Below, piece by piece: positions 7,702-14,086 of a DNA stretch of 16,880 nt. Within the stretch, counting starts at the first letter, position 1. Every line of letters starts with the position of its first letter. The notes below the pieces were generated by a model. The model saw only the letters and a list, made by a program, of their open reading frames with translations, made no database searches and had not been told where the DNA came from. Source of the DNA: an uncultured Roseateles sp. (GTDB lineage Bacteria; Pseudomonadota; Gammaproteobacteria; Burkholderiales; Burkholderiaceae); the NCBI GenBank assembly GCA_946480605.1, contig CAMLKW010000084.1:1-16880 (forward strand). Direction: 5' to 3'. Both the position numbers and the translations under genes were made by a program.

Positions 7702-8265
7702 ATGACTCCCCCGAATGCCGAACTGATCGCCGCGCTGCTCGCCGAGCCGGCCCGCGCCGACGCCTTGATGCGGAACGCCTGCGCCGCGCTGCGCGCCTGC
7801 CCGCCCACGCCGGCGCCCGTCGATGCGACGCCGCTGCGCGCCGGCCTCGTCCACATCGCCCAGGCCGGGCTGGATGCCGGCCTGGACGCCGTGCTGCACC
7901 GCCTCGTCGACGACGCCCCCCAGGGCAGCGTGACCGACGCACTGGCCGCACTGCTGCGCCCGCCCGAGCTGGCCTGGGACGAGCCCCGCGAGCTCGACTG
8001 GGCCGTGCGCCACTGGGAGGCCTGCCGCGCCGCCGGTCAGCTGGGCGAGGCGCTGGCCGCCGACTTCGGCGAATACTGGCGCGAGCTGGAATGGAGCGCG
8101 CTGCGCCAGCACCTCGCGCTGCTGGGCCAGGGCCATGCGCAGGAGCGCCGGCTGCTGGCCTACATCGCCAAGACGGCCAGCCGCTACGTGGCCTTCGGCC
8201 CGCTGAAGCGGGCGATGGAGGCGCGATTCCCGGAGTTCTTCGAACTCGGGTTCAGCTTGAGGTGA
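7702..8265 (+). CDS. Orphan C-terminal lobe of an AmgK-like aminoglycoside/sugar phosphotransferase
   Basis: This 187-aa protein has ATG at 7702 with GAGGG 8 bases upstream. Its C-terminal two thirds resemble the end of the APH-family kinase AmgK (N-acetylmuramate/N-acetylglucosamine 1-kinase), as I know it from Burkholderiales. A segment VTDALAALLRPPELAWDEPR corresponds to the family's TYDIASLLRDAFISWDEER-type stretch. DFGEYWRELEWSALRQHLALLG corresponds to DFGEFWR.VEWMGLQRHLKVLG. LLAYIAKTASRYVAFGPL matches the last helix. AmgK is about 340 aa and also contains an N-lobe, an HxD catalytic loop and a metal-binding DFQD; none of these is present. The first about 75 residues (Ala/Leu-rich) are not recognisable. 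The location, divergent from lptD, is where amgK (with murU) usually sits, which supports descent. It has no internal stops and codon usage like its neighbours. Either it is a decaying relic or a repurposed non-catalytic domain. Kinase activity is not expected. Confidence 0.6.
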   Translation: MTPPNAELIAALLAEPARADALMRNACAALRACPPTPAPVDATPLRAGLVHIAQAGLDAGLDAVLHRLVDDAPQGSVTDALAALLRPPELAWDEPRELDWAVRHWEACRAAGQLGEALAADFGEYWRELEWSALRQHLALLGQGHAQERRLLAYIAKTASRYVAFGPLKRAMEARFPEFFELGFSLR

Positions 8266-8266
8266 T

Positions 8267-9214
8267 TCAGGGGCAGGTCGCGCAGCCCGCGGCCACCAGC
8301 CAGGGGTCGCGGTCCTCGCCACCGAAGATCTGCAGCAGGAAGTCCAGGAAGGCGCGCGTGCGCGCCGGCACGTACTTGCGCGTGGGCAGGCCGGCCCACA
8401 GCGTAGTGCCGAACAGCCGCCACTGCGGCATGACGCGCTCCAGCGCCTGCTCCAGCAGCGCGTCCTCGACCATGAAGCTGGGCAGCCCCGCGATGCCCAG
8501 GCCGTGCAGCGCCGCGGCGTAGTTGGTGTCCATGTGCGTCGTCGACAGCGTCGCGCGGTTGGGCGACATGGGCAGCGTGATCTCCTCGCTGCCGTCGCCA
8601 CGCTGCAGCGTCAGGCCGCGCATCAGTGACGGCGTGGGCGGAATCAGCGCATCGTGCTGCTTCAGCTCGCTGGGGTGCTGGGGGCGGCCGCGCCGCTCCA
8701 GATAGTCCGGCGACGCGCACAGGATGAACTCGCTGCGCGCCAGCCGCCGCGCAATGAAGTCACCATCCAGCGCCTCGCGGGACAGGAAGATGGTCAGGTC
8801 GTAGCCATCGTCCACCGTGTCCACTGCGCCCGGCGACGTGATCTCCAGCGTCACCGCCGGGTACTCGCGGTGAAAGCTGGGCAGATGCTTGGCCAGCTGG
8901 TGCACGGCGATGGCCGGCGGGCACAGCACGCGCAGCAGGCCGCGCACCTCCTGCGTGGCCGAGGCCGCCAGCGCAGCCGCCTCGTCCACGTCGGCCAGGA
9001 TGCGTCGCGCGCGTTCCAGGTAGGCCTCGCCGATCTCGGTCAGCGCCAGCCGCCGCGTCGTGCGGTTCAGCAGCCGCGTGCCGAGGTGGTCCTCCAGCTC
9101 GGCCACCAGCCGGGTCACGACGGCGGGCGCCAGGTCCAGCGCCCGCGCCGCGGCGGCAAAGCTGCCCTCGTCGATGACGCGGACAAAGACCTTGATCGCT
9201 CTTAATTGATCCAT
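8267..9214 (-). CDS. LysR-family transcriptional regulator
   Basis: This 315-aa protein has the normal LysR length. It carries an N-terminal winged helix-turn-helix (about 3-60; SFAAAARALDLAPAVVTRLVAELE, then LGTRLLNRTTRRLALTEIGEAYL). A periplasmic-binding-protein-like effector domain (about 88-300) follows. It belongs to the large proteobacterial group typified by MDQLRAIKVFVRV starts, whose effectors are mostly unknown. ATG 9214 is chosen because it matches that start; an in-frame TTG lies four codons upstream. LysR proteins often control a divergent neighbour, but here the upstream neighbour (an M20 peptidase) is on the same strand. The target is therefore unclear. Its stop is one base from the stop of the convergent kinase-like gene, leaving no room for a terminator between them. 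Confidence 0.93.
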   Translation of the reverse strand: MDQLRAIKVFVRVIDEGSFAAAARALDLAPAVVTRLVAELEDHLGTRLLNRTTRRLALTEIGEAYLERARRILADVDEAAALAASATQEVRGLLRVLCPPAIAVHQLAKHLPSFHREYPAVTLEITSPGAVDTVDDGYDLTIFLSREALDGDFIARRLARSEFILCASPDYLERRGRPQHPSELKQHDALIPPTPSLMRGLTLQRGDGSEEITLPMSPNRATLSTTHMDTNYAAALHGLGIAGLPSFMVEDALLEQALERVMPQWRLFGTTLWAGLPTRKYVPARTRAFLDFLLQIFGGEDRDPWLVAAGCATCP

Positions 9215-9273
9215 GCGCTGACGCAATCTCGCCTGGGTTTGGCACTTGGCGATGGCGTGCCTTCCCCAGTGAA

Positions 9274-9305
9274 CCCCGCCGATCCGGCTCTGCCGGTCGG
9301 CGCGG
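9274..9305. repeat. Strong hairpin between M20 peptidase and lysR
   Basis: CGCCGA-t-CCGGC (within 9277-9288) pairs with GCCGGTCGGCG (9292-9302) around a TCT loop, with one bulged T, and the stem continues into flanking C-G pairs. It lies downstream of the M20 gene in the minus direction, after the double hairpin at 9309-9336. It may act with it as a transcription barrier between the peptidase and lysR. No clean T tract follows on the minus strand. Confidence 0.45.
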
Positions 9306-9308
9306 GTT

Positions 9309-9336
9309 GCCCCCTTGAGGGGGCGTGCGAAGCACG
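9309..9336. repeat. Double-hairpin intergenic element after the M20 peptidase
   Basis: GCCCCCTTGAGGGGGC (9309-9324) is a perfect inverted repeat and is directly followed by CGTGC-GAA-GCACG (9324-9336), then TTGGGGGTGGG. Elements of this form are, to my knowledge, widespread between genes of Burkholderiales. A related arrangement occurs at 15856-15902. The position 12 bp after the peptidase stop suggests a terminator or mRNA-end function. Confidence 0.55.
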
Positions 9337-9347
9337 TTGGGGGTGGG

Positions 9348-10823
9348 TCACGGATGGGCGGCCATGACCTGCGCGACGGCAGCGGTCAGCCGCTTGCCGT
9401 AGGGCACATGCAGGAACTCGTTGGGCCCATGCGCATTGCTCTTGGGGCCCAGCACACCACAGACCATCATCTGCGCGCTCGGGAAGCCCTTCTGCAGCAT
9501 GCTCATCAGCGGGATGGTGCCGCCCTGGCCGATGTAGCCCACCGGCGCGCCGAAGTGGGTCTGGCTGGCGTCGTTCAGCGCCCGGCTGAGCCAGGGCGAC
9601 AGGTCGGGCGTGTTCCAGCCGGTGGCGCCGTAAGCCCCGGCGCGGCCGTCGGGCGTGAACGTGACCTTGGCGTTGTAGGGCGCGTTGTCCTCCAGCAGCG
9701 CCTTGAGCTTGAGCGCCGCCTCGTTGCCGTCCACCAGCGGCGGCAGGCGCAGGCTCAGCTTGAAGGCCGTGTACGGCCGCAGCACGTTGCCTGCGTTCTT
9801 CAGCTCGGGGAAGCCGTCGGCGCCGACCACCGACAGCGTCGGCCGCCAGGTGCGGTTCAGCAGCACCTCGACCGGGTCGTCCGTCACCGGCAGCACCGGG
9901 CCGCCGTCCGCACCGCAGGCCCAGGGCATGCGCTTGTAGACCTCTTCCTTCAGGATGGCCGCGGTTGCCTGCGCCTGCTCCAGCCGCGCGCCGGGAATCT
10001 CGCAGTGGAAGCTCTCGGGCAGCAGGCGGCCGGTCTTGCTGTCCTCCAGCCGGTCCAGCACCTGGCGCAGGATGCGGAAGCTCGACGGCACGGCGCCCGA
10101 CGCGTCGCCGCTGTGGATGCCCTCGGTCAGCACCTCGACCTTCAGCACGCCGGACACCATGCCGCGCAGCGACGTGGTCAGCCACAGCTGCTCGTAGTTG
10201 CCGGCACCGGAGTCCAGGCAGACCACCAGCGACACATTGCCCAGGCGGGGCTTCAGCACGTCGAGATACGCCGGCAGGTCGAAGGAGCCGCTCTCCTCGC
10301 AGGTCTCGATCAGCCCCACGCAGCGCGGGCGCGGGATGCCCTGCTTGTCCAGCGCCATGATGGCCGTCAGCGACGCGTAGACCGCATAGCCGTCGTCCGC
10401 GCCGCCGCGGCCATACAGCAGGCCGTTCTCGTACTTGGGCGTCCACGGCCCCAGGTCGTTGCGCCAGCCGCTGAACTCGGGCTGCTTGTCCAGGTGGCCG
10501 TACAGCACGACGGTGTCTTCCGAGCCGGGCTTGGTGGACGGCACCTCGAAGAAGATGACCGGCGTGCGGCCCGGGATGCGGATGACCTCCAGCTTCAGCC
10601 CGGCGACCTTCTTGCTCTCCACCCAGGCGGCGGCCTGGGTCAGCACCTTGTCGATGTGGCCGTTCGCCGCCCAGTCGGCGTCGAACATCGGGCTCTTGGC
10701 AGGGATGGCGATGTAGTCGGTCAGCGCGGGGACGATCTCCTCGTCCCAGACACGTTCGGCATAGGCCCCGAGCGCAACAGCCTCGTCGGCTTGCAGGGGC
10801 AGATGGGGGTCTCGTGCGTTCAT
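9348..10823 (-). CDS. M20-family metallo-dipeptidase (carnosine dipeptidase-like)
   Basis: This 491-aa cytoplasmic protein has no signal peptide and is of the size of the CNDP-type M20 enzymes, which use two zinc ions to hydrolyse di- and tripeptides. Visible ligands and catalytic residues, assigned by family pattern: His110 and Asp112 in LYGHLDKQP, Asp143 in GRGGADDG, Glu176 (general base) and Glu177 in ETCEESGS, Asp204 in CLDSG, and His465 in NAHGPNEFL. All are present, so it should be active. A dimerisation lid insertion lies in the middle (about 215-390). Start ATG 10823 has CAGGAG 7 bases upstream. The natural substrate cannot be read from sequence. It is followed by a hairpin cluster and lysR, and is divergent from a diguanylate cyclase across 74 bp. 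Confidence 0.93.
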   Translation of the reverse strand: MNARDPHLPLQADEAVALGAYAERVWDEEIVPALTDYIAIPAKSPMFDADWAANGHIDKVLTQAAAWVESKKVAGLKLEVIRIPGRTPVIFFEVPSTKPGSEDTVVLYGHLDKQPEFSGWRNDLGPWTPKYENGLLYGRGGADDGYAVYASLTAIMALDKQGIPRPRCVGLIETCEESGSFDLPAYLDVLKPRLGNVSLVVCLDSGAGNYEQLWLTTSLRGMVSGVLKVEVLTEGIHSGDASGAVPSSFRILRQVLDRLEDSKTGRLLPESFHCEIPGARLEQAQATAAILKEEVYKRMPWACGADGGPVLPVTDDPVEVLLNRTWRPTLSVVGADGFPELKNAGNVLRPYTAFKLSLRLPPLVDGNEAALKLKALLEDNAPYNAKVTFTPDGRAGAYGATGWNTPDLSPWLSRALNDASQTHFGAPVGYIGQGGTIPLMSMLQKGFPSAQMMVCGVLGPKSNAHGPNEFLHVPYGKRLTAAVAQVMAAHP

Positions 10824-10868
10824 GGCGTACTCCTGGCGCTTGTGGCGCGGCCGGCCAGTTTAGGCGCT

Positions 10869-10879
10869 CCCATAATGGG
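10869..10879. promoter_or_regulatory. Near-palindrome CCCATAATGGG in the divergent M20/cyclase promoter gap
   Basis: The 11-bp dyad lies in the 74-bp gap between the divergent peptidase and cyclase genes. On the plus strand it contains CATAAT (10871-10876), 5 of 6 to the -10 consensus and 21 bp before the cyclase ATG, but no -35 hexamer is visible at the right distance. The core CCATAATGG is the reverse complement of CCATTATGG at 2045-2053 in the RNase promoter. Confidence 0.3.
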
Positions 10880-10897
10880 CCGAAACCCGCCGTACCC

Positions 10898-12661
10898 ATG
10901 CGCCTGACACGACTGTTCCTGCTGACGACCGGCCTGCTGCTGGCCCTGGTTTCCGCACTGCTGCTGCGCTCCATCTGGACCGACTGGCGCCAGGTGAGCG
11001 CCGCCGAGCTGGGCCTGGCGGCCATGCAGCGCGCCTACCTGGGCATGAAGGTGGCCGAGAAGGCCTCGGCCGAGCGCGGCCCCGCCATCCCGGTGCTGAA
11101 CGACACCGAACCCGCCGACCCGGCCAAGCGTGCGCGGCTGCAGGACTTCCGCCGCACCACCGACGCCGCCTTCGACGAGGCGCTGGCCGCGCTGGACGGC
11201 TCCACCGACCCCGCCTCGCTGTCGGCTCGCGCGCAGCTGCAGCAGGCCCGACAGGAGCTGGCGCTGGCCCGCGTGGAGGTGGACCGCGTCGCCGCGCTGC
11301 CGCACGCGCTGCGCATCACGCCGGGCCGGCGCCTGACGCGCGCGCCCATCGACCAGATGTTCGCCGTCATCGACACCGTGCTGGCCGGCGTGACCACCCA
11401 ATCCGCCGCGGCCGAGGCGGTCTACCCCGAGCTGGCCATGCCGCTGGTCGGCGCGCGCTATGCGGCCGAGCTGCGCGAATACGCCGGCCGGCTGGGCTCG
11501 CAGTTCACGACGCCGCTGGCCACCGGCGAGGCGCTGGGCCGCCAGGAGCAGCGCGAGATCCCGCTGCTGATGGGCCGCATCGAGCAGTTGCGCAAGCTCA
11601 TCGCCCTGCAGGCCCGCGCCGGCCGCGCGGCGCCGCCGCTGCAGGTCGCCATCGCCAAGATGGAGGCGCAGTACTTCGGCGTCGACCTGCCCTTCATCAA
11701 GCTGCTCACCGAGCGCGGCATGGCAGGGCAGGACTACGGCATGGACTCGGCCGTCTTCGTCGCCCGCTACGTGCCGCCGATGAAGAGCATCGTCGAGCTG
11801 CGCGACGCCCTGTTCGACACGGCGCGCGACACCGCCACCGAACGCGTCGCCGACGCGCGGCGGCGCATGGCCATCAACGCCGGCCTGGGGCTGGCGGTGC
11901 TGTGCATCGAGCTGACCGTGTTCCTGCTGATACGCCGCCGCGTGCTGCAACCGCTGCTGCGCAGCACACGGGCGATGAAGGCCATCATGCAGGGCGAGGG
12001 CGTGCGGCCCGAGGACCACCTGCTTGAGGTCTCGCGCACCGACGAGATCGGCGACATGAAGCGGGCGGTCACGGCGCTGTGGGACGCCACCCAGCGCAGC
12101 CGTGCACTGGAGGCCGAGCGCGAGCAGCTCATCGCGCAGCTGCGCCACGCCAGCGACACCGACTTCCTGACCGGCCTGCTGAACCGCCGCGCCTTCACCG
12201 AGCAGGCCGCGCGGCTGATCGGGCAGGCGCGCCGCCACGGCTGGCCGGTGGCGCTCATCGTGTTCGACCTGGACCACTTCAAGGCCATCAACGACCAGCA
12301 CGGCCACCCCGCCGGCGACGCCGTGCTGCACGCCGCGGCCGAGATTGCGCGCGCCCAGGTGCGCCAGGGCGAGCTGCTGGCCCGCCATGGTGGCGAAGAG
12401 TTCATCCTGCTGGCCGTGGACTGCCGGCCCGACGAGGCCCGCCAGCTGGCCGAGCGGCTGCGCCAGACGCTGGCCGAGGCGCCCATCCCGCTGCCCGACG
12501 GCGAGCCGCTGTGCGTGACCGCCAGCTTCGGGCTGGCCTGGGTGGAGGCACGCCAGCTGGTGGACCTGGACGCGCTGTACCGCGACGCCGACCAGGCGCT
12601 CTACCGCGCCAAGTCCGAGGGCCGCAACCGCGTCTGCTGCCACCACGCACGGGCGGCGTGA
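10898..12661 (+). CDS. Membrane-bound diguanylate cyclase (sensor-HAMP-GGDEF)
   Basis: The protein makes the second messenger c-di-GMP from two GTP. In its 587 aa are a first membrane helix (about 5-24), a mainly helical periplasmic sensor region (about 25-325), a second membrane helix (about 326-346), a HAMP linker (about 347-405; ending RTDEIGDMKRAV), and a GGDEF domain (about 420-580). The active-site motif is GGEEF (498-502). The metal/nucleotide segment FDLDHFKAINDQHGH starts at 456 and the domain opens with DTDFLTGLLNRRAF. These indicate a competent cyclase. The inhibitory I-site RxxD is RQGE (489-492), so canonical product inhibition is probably lost. An ERGPAIPVLND segment near residue 60 is reminiscent of nitrate/nitrite-sensing (NIT-type) domains, but this is weak. 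ATG 10898 is the first in-frame Met before the signal-anchor helix; no clear Shine-Dalgarno is seen. It lies 90 bp upstream of the lipoprotein gene on the same strand. Confidence 0.92.
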   Translation: MRLTRLFLLTTGLLLALVSALLLRSIWTDWRQVSAAELGLAAMQRAYLGMKVAEKASAERGPAIPVLNDTEPADPAKRARLQDFRRTTDAAFDEALAALDGSTDPASLSARAQLQQARQELALARVEVDRVAALPHALRITPGRRLTRAPIDQMFAVIDTVLAGVTTQSAAAEAVYPELAMPLVGARYAAELREYAGRLGSQFTTPLATGEALGRQEQREIPLLMGRIEQLRKLIALQARAGRAAPPLQVAIAKMEAQYFGVDLPFIKLLTERGMAGQDYGMDSAVFVARYVPPMKSIVELRDALFDTARDTATERVADARRRMAINAGLGLAVLCIELTVFLLIRRRVLQPLLRSTRAMKAIMQGEGVRPEDHLLEVSRTDEIGDMKRAVTALWDATQRSRALEAEREQLIAQLRHASDTDFLTGLLNRRAFTEQAARLIGQARRHGWPVALIVFDLDHFKAINDQHGHPAGDAVLHAAAEIARAQVRQGELLARHGGEEFILLAVDCRPDEARQLAERLRQTLAEAPIPLPDGEPLCVTASFGLAWVEARQLVDLDALYRDADQALYRAKSEGRNRVCCHHARAA

Positions 12662-12685
12662 GCCGAACCGGGGCGCCGCGCCGCA

Positions 12686-12723
12686 CGGCCGGCCCTGGAT
12701 CGGGGAAAACGACGGCCCGGCCG
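12686..12723 (+). repeat. G+C-rich hairpin between the cyclase and lipoprotein genes
   Basis: CGGCCGGCC (12686-12694) can pair with GGCCCGGCCG (12714-12723), leaving one bulged C and a 19-nt loop. No T tract follows. It may attenuate read-through from the cyclase gene, or may simply reflect base composition. I saw no convincing promoter in this 90-bp gap. Confidence 0.3.
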
Positions 12724-12751
12724 CCGCAGGCCCGCACGTAGGCTCGCCCTC

Positions 12752-14086
12752 ATGCGTCCACTGCTGCTGTTGCTCGCCGCGCTGCTGCTGACCGGCTGCG
12801 CCGCCGGGCCGAAGTTCACCGTCGACGACGGCCGCCAGGTCGACGAGACGCTGCTGGCCGGCATGCGCGCCTATGGTGCGGGCGAGCGCCTGATCCGCCC
12901 CGCCATCGCCCGCAGCGCCGCGCTGCAGGACAAGGACTGCGACAAGCAGTGGGAGCTGCCCTTTGCCGTGGCCACCAGCGCCGGCTGGAGCGCGGACGAC
13001 CGCGTCGCCTGGGTGCGCGCGCTGCAGGTGGACGAGCGCCTCACCGTCATCGCCGCCACCGCCGACTCGCCGCTGCCGCTCGGCACGCGGCTCAACCACG
13101 TGGCCGGCCAGACCAGCGACGACGGCGAGCGCCTGCTGGAAGCCCTGGCCGAGGCGCGCGACGCGGGCAGGCCCTTCACCGTCGGCACGGCGGCGGGCAA
13201 GGCGGTGCCGGTCAGGCCCTTCCAGGTCTGCCGCGGCTACACCCGCTTCGCGCCGCCCAACACGCCGCAGATGCAGGACTACCACTGGCTGCTGAGCCTG
13301 CACCCGCTGGAGGTGACGCAGGCCGAGCCCACGCCCGACGAGGCGCTGTGGCTGGTGCTGTGGACGCAGGGCCTGTCCGAAGAGGGCGGCGCGCGCATGA
13401 AGACCTACCACTACACGGTCAAGATCGCCGGCACGCTCTACAACCTGGCCACGCTGGCCTCGGGCGTGAAGGCCGCGGCGCTGGCGGCCGACGCGGCGCT
13501 GTCCGCGGCCAAGAGCGCCGCCGCCAACGCGGCCAGCGAATTCCTGAAGAACCAGCTCATCGAGCAGGGCCGCGCGCTGGCCATGCAGAAGCTCCGCGAC
13601 GGCCTGGTGGACGCCGCCCAGCAGCTGACCCGCCAGCAGGTGCTCAACGTGATGCAGGCCGCCGCCGCCAACCGCGGTTCGCTGGGTGGCATCTCACGCA
13701 TCGCCGCCACCGCCTTCGAGCGCGCCGACGCCTGGGCCTTCACGCGCATGGCCGCCCTGGGCGCGCCGCCGCTGGCCGGCTTCACGCTGCATCAGAAGCT
13801 GCTGCAGCGCAGCCTGGCCGGCAACGCGCTGCTGTTCGACGCCGACCGGCTGGCCGCGCTGAACAAGGTCGCCGCGGCGCGCGGCTTCGAGGCCGAGGTC
13901 ACGGCCATCCTGGGCGGCTACCGTGCCGACGCACTGCTGGCCGAGATCGGCGCCATGCCGCTGGCCTCGGCGCAGGCCAGCTTCTCCTTCGACAGCCCCG
14001 ACGCCCCCGGTGCCGGCCGCTTCTCGCGCGGGCTGGTGGACGCCATGCTGGACATGCCCACCGAGACGGGTGCACGCCGCAAATGA
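12752..14086 (+). CDS. Outer-membrane lipoprotein of unknown family
   Basis: This 444-aa protein has a lipoprotein signal peptide with lipobox LTGC (13-16). The +2 residue is Ala, so Lol-dependent transport to the outer membrane is expected. I do not recognise a characterised family, though I believe similar hypothetical proteins exist in Burkholderiales. Visible parts: a folded N-terminal region (about 20-225) with MQDYHWLLSLHPLEV and ALWLVLWTQGLSEEGG; an Ala-rich, probably helical hydrophobic stretch (about 233-265); and a C-terminal helical region with FERADAWAFTRMAALG (from about 322) and FTLHQKLLQR. That last segment looks slightly like the third-ligand region of M48 peptidases, but there is no HExxH motif anywhere, so peptidase activity is not supported. 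The start ATG 12752 lacks a clear ribosome-binding site but is the only start giving the lipobox. Its stop overlaps the MORN gene start as ATGA, implying the two act together. Confidence 0.85.
   Translation: MRPLLLLLAALLLTGCAAGPKFTVDDGRQVDETLLAGMRAYGAGERLIRPAIARSAALQDKDCDKQWELPFAVATSAGWSADDRVAWVRALQVDERLTVIAATADSPLPLGTRLNHVAGQTSDDGERLLEALAEARDAGRPFTVGTAAGKAVPVRPFQVCRGYTRFAPPNTPQMQDYHWLLSLHPLEVTQAEPTPDEALWLVLWTQGLSEEGGARMKTYHYTVKIAGTLYNLATLASGVKAAALAADAALSAAKSAAANAASEFLKNQLIEQGRALAMQKLRDGLVDAAQQLTRQQVLNVMQAAAANRGSLGGISRIAATAFERADAWAFTRMAALGAPPLAGFTLHQKLLQRSLAGNALLFDADRLAALNKVAAARGFEAEVTAILGGYRADALLAEIGAMPLASAQASFSFDSPDAPGAGRFSRGLVDAMLDMPTETGARRK

Noticed and set aside
5582..7705. 707-codon open frame antisense to lptD
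   Set aside because: It is a shadow produced by high G+C codon bias; its translation is low-complexity (Ala/Arg/Val/Gln-rich) with no family features, while the other strand encodes a clear LptD.
10820..13411. 863-codon open frame antisense to the cyclase and lipoprotein genes
   Set aside because: It spans two real genes and the gap between them and has biased, repetitive composition (Gly/Ala/Gln/Val/His), so it is a composition artefact.
12752..14086. M48-type metallopeptidase assignment for the lipoprotein
   Set aside because: FERADAWAFTRMAALG is faintly like the third-ligand region, but no HExxH motif exists and Arg replaces the expected Glu.
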